A model generated the notes under the pieces. That model worked only from the letters and a program-made list of their open reading frames with translations. It did not search any database and had not been told where the DNA came from. Of a DNA stretch of 42,722 bases, positions 1-8,342 are shown one piece after another. The DNA lies in the NCBI GenBank assembly GCA_905214795.1, contig CAJMNM010000026.1, forward strand, positions 1 to 42,722. The letters are read 5' to 3'. Origin of the DNA: an uncultured bacterium. GTDB taxonomy: Bacteria; Bacteroidota; Bacteroidia; Bacteroidales; Bacteroidaceae. The position numbers were made by a program, and so were the translations under genes. Positions within the stretch are counted from its first letter, which is position 1. Each line of letters starts with the position of its first letter.

Positions 1-14
1 TAGACATAACAAAA

Positions 15-44
15 CCCCGAAAGTTTTTTGTCTAACTTTCGGGG
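15..44 (-). terminator. Intrinsic terminator of the lon-tgt-permease-helicase operon
   Basis: Perfect 11-bp inverted repeat (CCCCGAAAGTT at 15-25, AACTTTCGGGG at 34-44) with an 8-nt loop. Read on the minus strand, the stem is followed directly by TTTTGTT. It lies 67 bp past the helicase stop codon, where a rho-independent terminator for the leftward operon is expected. Confidence 0.85.
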
Positions 45-110
45 TGCATGTCATATTAATAATCCATACCGTATTTTTATTTAATGGTTATTCTATAAAT
101 ATCGATAATT

Positions 111-1517
111 TTATATTTGTTCCGTTTTATGTTCGGTACATTTATTGTCTTGTTGGTTACCGTTTTTCTTGCGATGATTCTTTCTTCGATTTCTTTTCTT
201 TATTTCATCGTTTTTATGTTCATTGGCAGAATGTGAATTTGCTGGAGAGAAAGAGTCGCTAGAATTATCATTCTTTTGTTTATTGATTTCTTCTTTAGGA
301 TTCCTTCTTTTCCTGTTTCGTCTATTTTTATTCTTTTGAGAACCTTTTTTTTCTGTCTTTTCGTTTTTATTATACAACGGAGATTCACCAAGCTCTTTGG
401 GAACATTACGTTTTTCAATATCTGTATGTAAGAAACGTTCAATGCTAGCAAATTTATGCTGCTCTAATTCACTAACAAGTGTTATGGCAACGCCATCATT
501 GTTAGCACGGGCAGTTCTTCCTATACGATGCACATAATCTTCTGCATCATGTGGTACATCATAATTAATAACAAGTTGAATGTCATCAATATCAATTCCA
601 CGAGCTACAATATCTGTAGCAACAAGTACATCTATTTGTTGCGCTTTAAACCGGTACATTACATCATCACGTTCAGACTGTTCCAGATCTGAATGCATAG
701 CACCCACATTAAAACCTGCTTTACGTAATACAATTGTTATATCTTTGACTTTCTGTTTTGAAGAAGCAAAAACAATAACACGATGTGGAGGTATTTCTTT
801 AAATAAGTATTTTACAATACCTGTCTTTTGTGTTTCATAACAAATAAATGCTGATTGTGCGATTTTTTCTGCCGGTTTGGAAACTGCCAGTTTCACTTCT
901 GCAGGATTATGCAAAATGCTCTTAGCCAAATCTTGAATTTTTTTAGGCATTGTAGCAGAGAACATAATGGTCTGCCGCTTTTCAGGTAAGCATTTCACTA
1001 TTTGCATAATATCATCACTGAATCCCATATCAAGCATACGGTCAGCTTCATCGAGAACAAAAAAGGATACTTTAGATAAATCTACATTACCAAGACTTAT
1101 GTGACTGATTAACCTTCCAGGAGTGGCAATAATAATATCTGCCCCCATTGCTAATCCTCTTTTTTCCTGTTCATAGCGTATTCCATCGTTGCCGCCATAT
1201 ATGGCAACATTTGACAGGTTCATATAATAAGAGAAGCCTTCTAAAGACTGATCAATTTGTTGAGCAAGTTCACGGGTTGGTGCCATTACAATACAATTAA
1301 TAGCATCGTCAGGATATCCGCCGTCACTCAGTTTACTTAATATTGGTAATAAATAAGCAGCAGTTTTTCCTGTACCAGTTTGAGCTACTCCAATCAAATC
1401 ACGCCCTTCTAGAATAACCGGTATAGCATGCTCTTGGATAGGTGTACATTCCGTAAAGTTCATGTCGTCCAAAGCGTCAAGCACCTGGTCGTTCAAATTT
1501 AAATCGTAAAAATCCAC
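111..1517 (-). CDS. DEAD-box ATP-dependent RNA helicase (RhlE-like)
   Basis: 468-residue DEAD-box RNA helicase, predicted to unwind structured RNA in ribosome assembly or RNA decay. Visible motifs in order: Q motif FTECTPIQ (about 21-28), Walker A AQTGTGKT (45-52), PTRELA (about 80), DEAD in VLDEADRMLDMGF (about 155), SAT (about 187), and HRIGRTAR in the second RecA domain (about 330). The last 90 residues are a low-complexity Lys/Arg/Asn/Ser tail, typical of RhlE-type proteins, which use such basic tails to hold RNA. It is the last gene of a leftward operon, starting 25 bp after the permease stop, with a strong terminator beyond it. The family assignment is firm; the exact orthologue (RhlE versus another DEAD paralogue) is not. 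Confidence 0.93.
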   Translation of the reverse strand: MDFYDLNLNDQVLDALDDMNFTECTPIQEHAIPVILEGRDLIGVAQTGTGKTAAYLLPILSKLSDGGYPDDAINCIVMAPTRELAQQIDQSLEGFSYYMNLSNVAIYGGNDGIRYEQEKRGLAMGADIIIATPGRLISHISLGNVDLSKVSFFVLDEADRMLDMGFSDDIMQIVKCLPEKRQTIMFSATMPKKIQDLAKSILHNPAEVKLAVSKPAEKIAQSAFICYETQKTGIVKYLFKEIPPHRVIVFASSKQKVKDITIVLRKAGFNVGAMHSDLEQSERDDVMYRFKAQQIDVLVATDIVARGIDIDDIQLVINYDVPHDAEDYVHRIGRTARANNDGVAITLVSELEQHKFASIERFLHTDIEKRNVPKELGESPLYNKNEKTEKKGSQKNKNRRNRKRRNPKEEINKQKNDNSSDSFSPANSHSANEHKNDEIKKRNRRKNHRKKNGNQQDNKCTEHKTEQI

Positions 1518-1542
1518 GTATTATTCTTTTTATAACAATTAA

Positions 1543-2646
1543 TTATTGTGGTGCATGTCTATACAAATAGAATGCAATGATGGTAAATAAAATATTAGGA
1601 AACCACATAGCAAGCATTGGCGGCCAATCTGCATTGATGGCAAATGTAGAAGACACTCCCTGCAAAAGAATATAAGAAGCACTTAATGCCAATCCAATGC
1701 CTAAATAAAGCCCCATGCCTCCCTTTCTTTTTCGTGCTGATAATGAAAGACCAATTGCAGATAAAATGAATGACGCAAATGGAGTAGCAAATCGTTTATG
1801 ATATTCCACTTCAAATGGTTTTACATTTCCTAAGCCACGAGAACGTTGTTTAGCTATATATTCCTTTAATTCCGGATTTGTCAGTGTTTCTTGTTGATTA
1901 TAAGTTAACATGAAATCTGAAGGTTCCATGGCTATAATAGAATCAATCTCAGCGCCATGTGTAATATATTCCTTCATACCTTTCATCTCGCGAAGTGTAT
2001 AATTTCTTATTCTCCATTTATAACGCACATCTGATAGCGTATCATATGAAACAGATGTAGCAGTTAAATGCGAAACAAGTTTTTTATTGACAAACTTATC
2101 TAAAGAGAAATGATATCCTGTTTTGGTATTTCCATCATAATGTTCAATAAAAGCAATGACACCGGTATCTACTTGCATTTGTACATTCTGAACAAACTCA
2201 ACACGCTTCTTTTTTTTGTATACAGTCTCGAAATTAAGACGGCTGACACTACCTTTTGGAATGACAAAAGCTCCTAAATAGAATGTTAAAACAGCAATAA
2301 TAGCCGCTGATATCATATAAGGTCTCATTAAGCGGTTAAAACTCATACCGGTAGACATCATAGCTATGATTTCTGAGTTTTCAGCAAGCTTTGACGTAAA
2401 GAAAATAACCGAAATAAAGACAAACAACGGACTGAACAGATTGGAAAAATAAGGTATAAAATTAAGATAATAAATTATAATACCTTTCCAAGGTGCATTA
2501 TTTGTTGTGAATTTATCAATATTTTCATTGTAATCAAAAACCACCGCAATGGAAATAATTAGGATGATAGAAAAGAAATATGTCCCCAAAAATTTCTTGA
2601 TGAGGTACATATCCAGCCGCTTGATATAAAATTTATTCCATTTCAT
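1543..2646 (-). CDS. LptF/LptG family permease (YjgP/YjgQ)
   Basis: 367-residue inner-membrane protein of the LptF/LptG family. These permeases pair with the LptB ATPase to extract lipopolysaccharide from the inner membrane and push it along the periplasmic bridge. Hydrophobic segments lie at about residues 15-35, 60-80 and 105-125, then a periplasmic jellyroll-like region (about 130-270), then three hydrophobic stretches up to the C terminus, the standard layout of the family. The conserved ENSEIIAMMSTGMS stretch follows the second membrane segment. Only one permease is encoded here, so its partner must be elsewhere or it forms a homodimer. It starts 30 bp after tgt and is probably co-transcribed with it. 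LptF and LptG cannot be told apart from this sequence alone. Confidence 0.88.
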   Translation of the reverse strand: MKWNKFYIKRLDMYLIKKFLGTYFFSIILIISIAVVFDYNENIDKFTTNNAPWKGIIIYYLNFIPYFSNLFSPLFVFISVIFFTSKLAENSEIIAMMSTGMSFNRLMRPYMISAAIIAVLTFYLGAFVIPKGSVSRLNFETVYKKKKRVEFVQNVQMQVDTGVIAFIEHYDGNTKTGYHFSLDKFVNKKLVSHLTATSVSYDTLSDVRYKWRIRNYTLREMKGMKEYITHGAEIDSIIAMEPSDFMLTYNQQETLTNPELKEYIAKQRSRGLGNVKPFEVEYHKRFATPFASFILSAIGLSLSARKRKGGMGLYLGIGLALSASYILLQGVSSTFAINADWPPMLAMWFPNILFTIIAFYLYRHAPQ

Positions 2647-2676
2647 GAGCCTAACGTATTTTTACTACTGTTTGTA

Positions 2677-3807
2677 TTACAACCGTGTCATAATACGTTT
2701 AACCATCATGGCCTTCCATGATGAAAAATCTCCGGCAATAATATGCTTGCGGGCTTCACCAACGAGCCATAAATAGAATGAAAGATTATGCACAGAAGCT
2801 ATTTGCATCGCAAGTAATTCTTGTGCCTTAAACAGATGATGTAAATATGCTTTACTGTATGCGATATCAACATATGAAGTTCCATCTGGATCTACCGGAG
2901 AAAAATCATCTTCCCATTTTTTATTACGCATATTCATGATACCATTTTGAGTAAACAACATTGCATTACGACCATTTCTTGTAGGCATAACACAATCGAA
3001 CATATCCACTCCGCGTTCTATACCTTCTAAAATATTAGCCGGTGTGCCAACACCCATTAAATATCGAGGCTTATCTTTGGGAAGAATTCCATTAACCAAC
3101 TCAATCATTTCATACATCACTTCTGCCGGCTCACCTACAGCTAATCCACCTATAGCGTTACCGTCAGCTTCTTTTGAAGCAATATATTCTGCAGATTGTG
3201 TACGAAGGTCTTTATATGTGCATCCTTGTACAATTGGGAAAAGAGATTGGTTATAACCATATTTGGGTTCTGTTTCATTAAAACGTTTAAAACATCTATC
3301 CAACCATCTATGGGTTAATTCCATACTTTTCTTAGCATAAGTATAGTCAGAGGTTCCTGGCGGACATTCATCAAATGCCATCATAATATCAGCACCTATT
3401 GCACGTTCTATATCCATAACTTTTTCTGGAGTGAAAAAATGCTTAGAACCATCAATATGAGAACGGAATTCACATCCTTCCTCACGGATTTTACGTATAC
3501 CATTTAATGAAAAGACTTGAAATCCGCCACTGTCTGTTAACATTGGTCGGTCAAACCCATTAAATTTATGCAATCCACCTGCTTTCTCAAGAATATCTAT
3601 ACCCGGACGTAAATACAGATGATATGTATTACCTAAAATAATTTGGGCTTTTATATCATCTTTAAGTTCCCTTAAATGCACGCCCTTAACAGAACCTAAT
3701 GTTCCGACAGGCATGAAAATAGGCGTTTCTATTTGTCCATGCGCTGTCGTTATAAGTCCTGCTCTTGCATTAGTTTGTGAATCAGTATATTGAAGCTCAA
3801 ATTTCAT
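2677..3807 (-). CDS. tgt: tRNA-guanine transglycosylase (queuosine pathway)
   Basis: 376-residue TGT, which swaps guanine-34 of tRNAs with GUN anticodons for a queuosine precursor base. The catalytic features are clear: LTDSGGFQVFSL near residue 91 carries the first active-site Asp, and MFDCVMPTRNGRN (about 271-283) carries the nucleophilic Asp and the TRN RNA-contact motif. The C-terminal zinc site is abnormal. Where E. coli has a CxCxxC triad (DPECDCYTC), this protein reads DPDGTSYVD (about 305-314); the later His (VHNL) is kept. The start codon overlaps the lon stop by one base (TAATG), which indicates translational coupling. I believe, without a search, that loss of the cysteines is shared by other Bacteroidales TGTs. 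Confidence 0.95.
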   Translation of the reverse strand: MKFELQYTDSQTNARAGLITTAHGQIETPIFMPVGTLGSVKGVHLRELKDDIKAQIILGNTYHLYLRPGIDILEKAGGLHKFNGFDRPMLTDSGGFQVFSLNGIRKIREEGCEFRSHIDGSKHFFTPEKVMDIERAIGADIMMAFDECPPGTSDYTYAKKSMELTHRWLDRCFKRFNETEPKYGYNQSLFPIVQGCTYKDLRTQSAEYIASKEADGNAIGGLAVGEPAEVMYEMIELVNGILPKDKPRYLMGVGTPANILEGIERGVDMFDCVMPTRNGRNAMLFTQNGIMNMRNKKWEDDFSPVDPDGTSYVDIAYSKAYLHHLFKAQELLAMQIASVHNLSFYLWLVGEARKHIIAGDFSSWKAMMVKRIMTRL

Positions 3808-6260
3808 TATATTTCTTTCTTTTCTTCATCAAAGGTAAATTGAATAGGGTGATCAACCTTTTCTTTTAGCAGAGCATAATTGAACACCTCTGATACATCC
3901 TCTACATAATGGAACGTCAAACCGTGCAGGTAAATTTCCGGAATTTCATCAATATTCTTTTTATTTTCTTTACACATAATAATATCGGTGATACCGGCAC
4001 GTTTGGCAGCAAGAATTTTTTCTTTAATACCGCCAACGGGAAGAACCTTTCCACGTAATGTAATCTCACCGGTCATTGCCAGATTAGCACGTACTTTACG
4101 TTGAGTCAATGCGGAAGCTAGTGATGTAGCCATAGTAATACCTGCCGATGGGCCATCTTTAGGTACTGCGCCTTCCGGTACATGTAAATGAATATTCCAT
4201 AGATCAAAAATACGTGAATCAATATTCAACATATCAGCATGAGCTTTGATATATTCCAATGCCAAAACAGCAGATTCCTTCATTACATCACCTAAATTAC
4301 CCGTTAATGTCAGTTTACTGCCTTTTCCCTTACTCAGACTACTTTCTATGAATAAAATTTCTCCACCTACAGAAGTCCAAGCCAATCCGGTAACAACACC
4401 TGCGTATTTATTACCTTGATATTTATCTCGACTATATTCCGGTTTTCCGAGTAATTTCTCTACATCGCTGATTTTTAGGTTAAGACAAGGGAACTGGCCA
4501 TTACGTGCAAATTCCAATGCCATTTTGCGGAAAACTTTATTAAGTTTCTTTTCCAGTTCTCTCACACCCGATTCACGAGTATAATTTTCTATAATATACT
4601 CAATAGCCTGACGTGACAGTTTAATGTCATTTCTGTCTCCTAAGCCGTTGTTTTCTTTTTCTTTAGGTATAAGATGACGTTTGGCAATTTCTATCTTTTC
4701 TTCTGTAATGTATCCGCTAACCTCAATAAGTTCCATGCGATCGAGTAGTGGTCTTGGTATGGTGCTTATATTATTGGCTGTAGCAATAAACATCACTTTT
4801 GATAAATCATAGTCAATGTCCAGAAAATTATCATGAAATGCATTATTCTGTTCGGGATCAAGCACTTCCAGCAACGCAGAAGATGGATCTCCATTAACTG
4901 TATTTTGGGTAATCTTATCTATTTCATCTAAGATAAATACAGGATTTGACGAACCAGCCTTTATCATACTTTTAATGATTCTTCCAGGCATGGCTCCTAT
5001 ATATGTTCTGCGATGTCCTCTGATTTCTGCTTCATCATGCAAGCCACCGAGTGACACACGGATATATTTACGTTTTAAAGCAGACGCAATACTTTTACCT
5101 AATGATGTTTTACCTACACCCGGAGGTCCGTAAAGACAAACAATAGGAGATTTCAAATCTCCACGCAGTTGTAAAACCGCTAAATGTTCTAAAATACGTT
5201 CTTTAACTTTTTCTAATCCGTAATGATCCTTGTTTAAGACCTTTTCGGCATTCGCTATATTCAGATTATCTTCCGTGTAAGTCTGCCATGGAAGGCTTAA
5301 CATAGTTTGAAGATAATTCAGCTGTACATTGTAATCCGGTGTTTGCGGATTTAAACGTTCCAGTTTTGCCAGTTCTTTAGCAAAGATTTTCTCAACATCT
5401 TCTGGCCAATTTTTTGTATTAGCCTCTTTTTGAAGTTCATGAACATCTTGCTCCTGAGGTGACCCGCCAAGTTCGTCTTGAATATTCTTAATTTGCTGTT
5501 GCAAAAAATATTCCCGTTGCTGCGAATCAAGATCTTCTCGGGTTTTACGTTGAATCTCAGCACGTAATTCTGAATATTGTATTTCGCGATTCAAAAGTTT
5601 CAGAAGATTAAGTGTACGTTGCTCTAAAGAGGCCTCGTCGAGCAATGCCATCTTCTTTGAAATAGCGAACGGGAAATTCGCACAAATAAAATTCACCAAA
5701 AACATATTGTTTTTGATATTTTTAATCGCGAACATTGATTCTTTTGGCATTTGTTCGCTAACCTGAATGAATTGTATTGTGCGGTCTCGGCAAGTTTTAA
5801 TCAATACTTCAAATTCCTTATCATTCTTATTCGGTAGGGAATCTGTTAATTTTTCCACTTGTCCCACGAGGTATGGTTTTTCAGAAATGATTCCTTTCAA
5901 TTCAAAACGGCTCATACCTTGAAGGATGATTGTTGTAGTCTGATCTGGAAGTTCCAATATCCTAATGATTTTTGCAACAGTACCAGTGTTGTATAAGTCA
6001 GAGAATCCAGGATTTTCTGTTTCTGGGGACAATTGGCATACTACGCCTATATTAAATTTGTTTTTTTCTGCTGTTCTAATCAAACGAAGTGAAGATTTTC
6101 TGCCAACAGCGACTGGCAAAACAACGCCGGGGAACAATACCATGTTGCGTAAAGGCAAAATAGGTAATGTTTCATCCACCTCTACATCAAAAACACTTGA
6201 TTCATCACCGTCAAAATCGGCCACTAAAGAGAATGGATTCTGATTATCGTCAATTTGCAT
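3807..6260 (-). CDS. lon: ATP-dependent Lon protease
   Basis: 817-residue LonA protease that degrades damaged and regulatory proteins in the cytoplasm. Domain order: N-terminal substrate-binding domain (from about 30, starting LPILPLRNMVLFPGVVLP), coiled-coil linker, AAA+ module with Walker A GPPGVGKTSLG (about 377) and Walker B VFILDEIDK, then the protease domain. Catalytic Ser lies in PKDGPSAGITMA (about 705) and catalytic Lys in KEKILAAKRAG (about 748). Length is normal for LonA. First gene of a leftward operon; a good -33/-7 promoter lies 24-53 bp upstream of the start. Divergent from the tRNA methyltransferase gene. No HrcA (CIRCE-type) repeat is visible in the upstream region. Confidence 0.97.
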   Translation of the reverse strand: MQIDDNQNPFSLVADFDGDESSVFDVEVDETLPILPLRNMVLFPGVVLPVAVGRKSSLRLIRTAEKNKFNIGVVCQLSPETENPGFSDLYNTGTVAKIIRILELPDQTTTIILQGMSRFELKGIISEKPYLVGQVEKLTDSLPNKNDKEFEVLIKTCRDRTIQFIQVSEQMPKESMFAIKNIKNNMFLVNFICANFPFAISKKMALLDEASLEQRTLNLLKLLNREIQYSELRAEIQRKTREDLDSQQREYFLQQQIKNIQDELGGSPQEQDVHELQKEANTKNWPEDVEKIFAKELAKLERLNPQTPDYNVQLNYLQTMLSLPWQTYTEDNLNIANAEKVLNKDHYGLEKVKERILEHLAVLQLRGDLKSPIVCLYGPPGVGKTSLGKSIASALKRKYIRVSLGGLHDEAEIRGHRRTYIGAMPGRIIKSMIKAGSSNPVFILDEIDKITQNTVNGDPSSALLEVLDPEQNNAFHDNFLDIDYDLSKVMFIATANNISTIPRPLLDRMELIEVSGYITEEKIEIAKRHLIPKEKENNGLGDRNDIKLSRQAIEYIIENYTRESGVRELEKKLNKVFRKMALEFARNGQFPCLNLKISDVEKLLGKPEYSRDKYQGNKYAGVVTGLAWTSVGGEILFIESSLSKGKGSKLTLTGNLGDVMKESAVLALEYIKAHADMLNIDSRIFDLWNIHLHVPEGAVPKDGPSAGITMATSLASALTQRKVRANLAMTGEITLRGKVLPVGGIKEKILAAKRAGITDIIMCKENKKNIDEIPEIYLHGLTFHYVEDVSEVFNYALLKEKVDHPIQFTFDEEKKEI

Positions 6261-6283
6261 ACTTAAAAATAAATAAATGTGAG

Positions 6284-6313
6284 CAAAGTTATAATTTCAC
6301 AAAACGGAGCAAA
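6284..6313 (-). promoter_or_regulatory. Promoter of the lon operon
   Basis: On the minus strand a TTTG (-33; 6310-6313) and TAACTTTG (-7; 6284-6291) are separated by 18 bp, matching the Bacteroidetes primary sigma-factor consensus. The TTTG is itself the end of a second -7-like octamer, TATCTTTG (6310-6317), so two promoters could overlap. Predicted leader is about 20 nt. Confidence 0.65.
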
Positions 6314-6372
6314 GATACAAAAAATATAATAATCTTCTAATGCCTCATGTTTATTAATAACAAATATTTGTA

Positions 6373-6380
6373 TACTTTTG
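6373..6380 (+). promoter_or_regulatory. -7 promoter element of the tRNA methyltransferase gene
   Basis: TACTTTTG matches TAnnTTTG and lies 21 bp upstream of the ATG at 6402. It overlaps the TTG that would begin the longest ORF at 6378, which argues that translation starts at 6402 instead. No clear -33 TTTG is visible. Confidence 0.55.
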
Positions 6381-6401
6381 TCGAATCAATATTTAACAAT
6401 A

Positions 6402-7112
6402 ATGGCAAAAACACATTTTGATTTTAAAAAATTTACAATATTTCACGACAAATGCGCAATGAAGGTTGGTACAGATGGAGTATTGTTAGGAGCCTGGGCC
6501 GGCGGTATAGAAACAGCACATAATATTCTAGACATTGGAACGGGTTCTGGTTTGATTGCCATTATGATGGCTCAACGTACTGATGCCGATATTTGGGGAG
6601 TGGATATTGAACATGACGCTATAGAGCAGGCTAGAGAAAATGCATTAGCTACAGAATGGAAAAAACGATTACATTTTATAGAATCTGATATTATAACATT
6701 TCATACGGAAAAAATATTTGAGGTGATAACCTGTAATCCGCCATTTTTCACAGATTCTTTGCAAAGTCCGGATTTAAAGCGTACAAAAGCACGACATAAT
6801 GCAGGCTTATCATTTAAATCCTTGCTTTTAAGTGCTGCAAACCTTTTATCAAATAACGGACGTTTTCAGGTTATATTACCAACTGATTCTGCTGATTATT
6901 TTGTTCAGGAAGCATGGAATCAAGGGCTTAATCTATATCGACGTTGTTTAATTTACAGCAAAGAAAACTCTTCACCCAAACGTGTACTCTTAGATTTATT
7001 AAAAGGAGAGTGTGCTTATCCTTGTAATGAACATTTGATTATACGGATGGGAAATGGCGAATATTCAAACGAATATAAAGAACTCACGAAAGATTATTAT
7101 ATTCATTTCTAG
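6402..7112 (+). CDS. trmN6: tRNA1(Val) (adenine-37-N6)-methyltransferase
   Basis: 236-residue class I SAM-dependent methyltransferase of the TrmN6/YfiC group, which methylates N6 of A37 in tRNA1(Val). The glycine-rich SAM loop ILDIGTGSGLIAIMM is near residue 43 and the adenine-N6 motif NPPFF near residue 112; the NPPF/Y motif marks amino-methyltransferases acting on exocyclic nitrogens. The N terminus FKKFTIFHDKCAMKVGTDGVLLGAW is characteristic of YfiC. The ORF can be extended to a TTG at 6378, but the -7 promoter element covers that position, so the ATG at 6402 is preferred. It stands alone, divergent from lon and convergent with the lipid kinase. Confidence 0.88.
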   Translation: MAKTHFDFKKFTIFHDKCAMKVGTDGVLLGAWAGGIETAHNILDIGTGSGLIAIMMAQRTDADIWGVDIEHDAIEQARENALATEWKKRLHFIESDIITFHTEKIFEVITCNPPFFTDSLQSPDLKRTKARHNAGLSFKSLLLSAANLLSNNGRFQVILPTDSADYFVQEAWNQGLNLYRRCLIYSKENSSPKRVLLDLLKGECAYPCNEHLIIRMGNGEYSNEYKELTKDYYIHF

Positions 7113-7142
7113 TTATTCATGGGGAATAAATAGAGAGAATAA

Positions 7143-8159
7143 TTAATGTTTCAGTTTTTTTAGTATCTCCTTATTTATAGTATTAATTCTCTTGAGGTTA
7201 CGTTGATGAATCTCACTTCCAAAATTGGCTAATTCTTCATAAAATTCTGAGAACATTTGTACAAAAGCAGTTTCCGGTTGAGTGTTAACAATAACTTTAA
7301 GTCCTTTTTCTATTAATTGTACATCAATATCAGTTCCCGCAATTGTCGGATCGCCATCAAAGTGAATGACTCCCGAATGAGTGCGGTGGATATGTAGATT
7401 CTTACAACGAAAGGTCTTTATTCTACTATTTTGCAGTAAATTCTTATTAAATAATTGAATGGCAATTTGTGGTGCCTCCAATACATTAAAAGGCTCCATG
7501 ATAGTAACATCTAACATTCCATCAGACATGGAAGCCTGTGGGGCAATAAAAGCATTATTACCGTATTGAGATGCATTTGCACATGCAATTAAAAATGCTT
7601 TATATTTTCTTGTTTCTCCTTCAACCTCAATCTCATAAGTGTCAGGCTTATATTTAAGACCTTCCCGTAATGTATTCTCCAGATATGTTAATAAGCCACG
7701 TCGCCCAGCATTTGCAAACTTTGAACTGACAAAAGCATCAAAACCGACGCCACAGGTACAAAAAAAAGGTATCTCATTTATTTTCCCGTAGTCTACATCT
7801 TTTGCTATAAAACGATTAATTACTTTAATAGCTCCTACAGGGTCCATGGGTATATGAAGATGACGGGCAAGGCCATTACCAGACCCGCATGGAATAATTC
7901 CAAGAGCGACATTGGTATGCACAAGCGAACGAGCAATTTCATTGACAGTACCGTCACCGCCAATTGCTATGATAGCATGATAATCCTGAGTTGAATATTC
8001 TTTTGCCAATAATGTGGCATGACCGGCATATTCAGTTTTTGCAATGTGCCAGTCAAACAGTTCAGAATTCAATTTTTCTGGAAGCAGCTTTAGTATATAC
8101 CTTTTATTTTGAGTTCCTGAAATAGGGTTTACTATAAACACAATCTTTTTTTTCTCCAT
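7143..8159 (-). CDS. YegS/DAGK family lipid kinase
   Basis: 338-residue member of the diacylglycerol/sphingosine/ceramide kinase catalytic family, which phosphorylates a lipid hydroxyl using ATP. Conserved elements: N-terminal FIVNPISGTQNK, the nucleotide loop GGDGTVNEIARS (about 66-77), IIPCGSGNGLARHLHIP (about 91-107), and the C-terminal MSDGMLDVTIM with a downstream HFDGD. Length is normal for the family. It is divergent from serine palmitoyltransferase with about 180 bp between starts, so a sphingolipid or long-chain-base substrate is possible, but the sequence does not settle the substrate. It is convergent with trmN6, 30 bp apart. Confidence 0.88.
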   Translation of the reverse strand: MEKKKIVFIVNPISGTQNKRYILKLLPEKLNSELFDWHIAKTEYAGHATLLAKEYSTQDYHAIIAIGGDGTVNEIARSLVHTNVALGIIPCGSGNGLARHLHIPMDPVGAIKVINRFIAKDVDYGKINEIPFFCTCGVGFDAFVSSKFANAGRRGLLTYLENTLREGLKYKPDTYEIEVEGETRKYKAFLIACANASQYGNNAFIAPQASMSDGMLDVTIMEPFNVLEAPQIAIQLFNKNLLQNSRIKTFRCKNLHIHRTHSGVIHFDGDPTIAGTDIDVQLIEKGLKVIVNTQPETAFVQMFSEFYEELANFGSEIHQRNLKRINTINKEILKKLKH

Positions 8160-8203
8160 ATCTCATATTATATAAATAGAAGAAACTAAGGTTTTCTTGT
8201 TTA

Positions 8204-8211
8204 CAAAAATA
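8204..8211 (-). promoter_or_regulatory. Possible -7 promoter element of the lipid kinase gene
   Basis: On the minus strand TATTTTTG matches TAnnTTTG, 44 bp upstream of the lipid kinase ATG. The surroundings are very A/T-rich and the best upstream TTTG is too close, so this is tentative. Confidence 0.35.
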
Positions 8212-8283
8212 CGAAAAAAAAAACAAAACACATCTTTTCTGTTCCAAAGTGCTATTTTGCTGTCTTTTTTTCGGGAAATCTAA

Positions 8284-8311
8284 TTGTAAACTCAATTTTT
8301 TATTAACTTTG
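8284..8311 (+). promoter_or_regulatory. Promoter of the serine palmitoyltransferase gene
   Basis: TAACTTTG (8304-8311) fits the -7 consensus, with a partial -33 TTG at 8284-8286 (17-bp spacer). The ATG follows 31 bp downstream. Confidence 0.6.
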
Positions 8312-8342
8312 CAATCATTTTCTGAGAAAAATATTCATAAAA

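Noticed and set aside
1543..2646. Single LptF/LptG gene as evidence of a missing partner
   Set aside because: Many Bacteroidetes keep the two permease genes apart, so an isolated copy is not informative.
7113..7142. Terminator between trmN6 and the lipid kinase gene
   Set aside because: Only a 6-bp A/T-rich stem (TTATTC/GAATAA) is present in the 30-bp gap, too weak to call.
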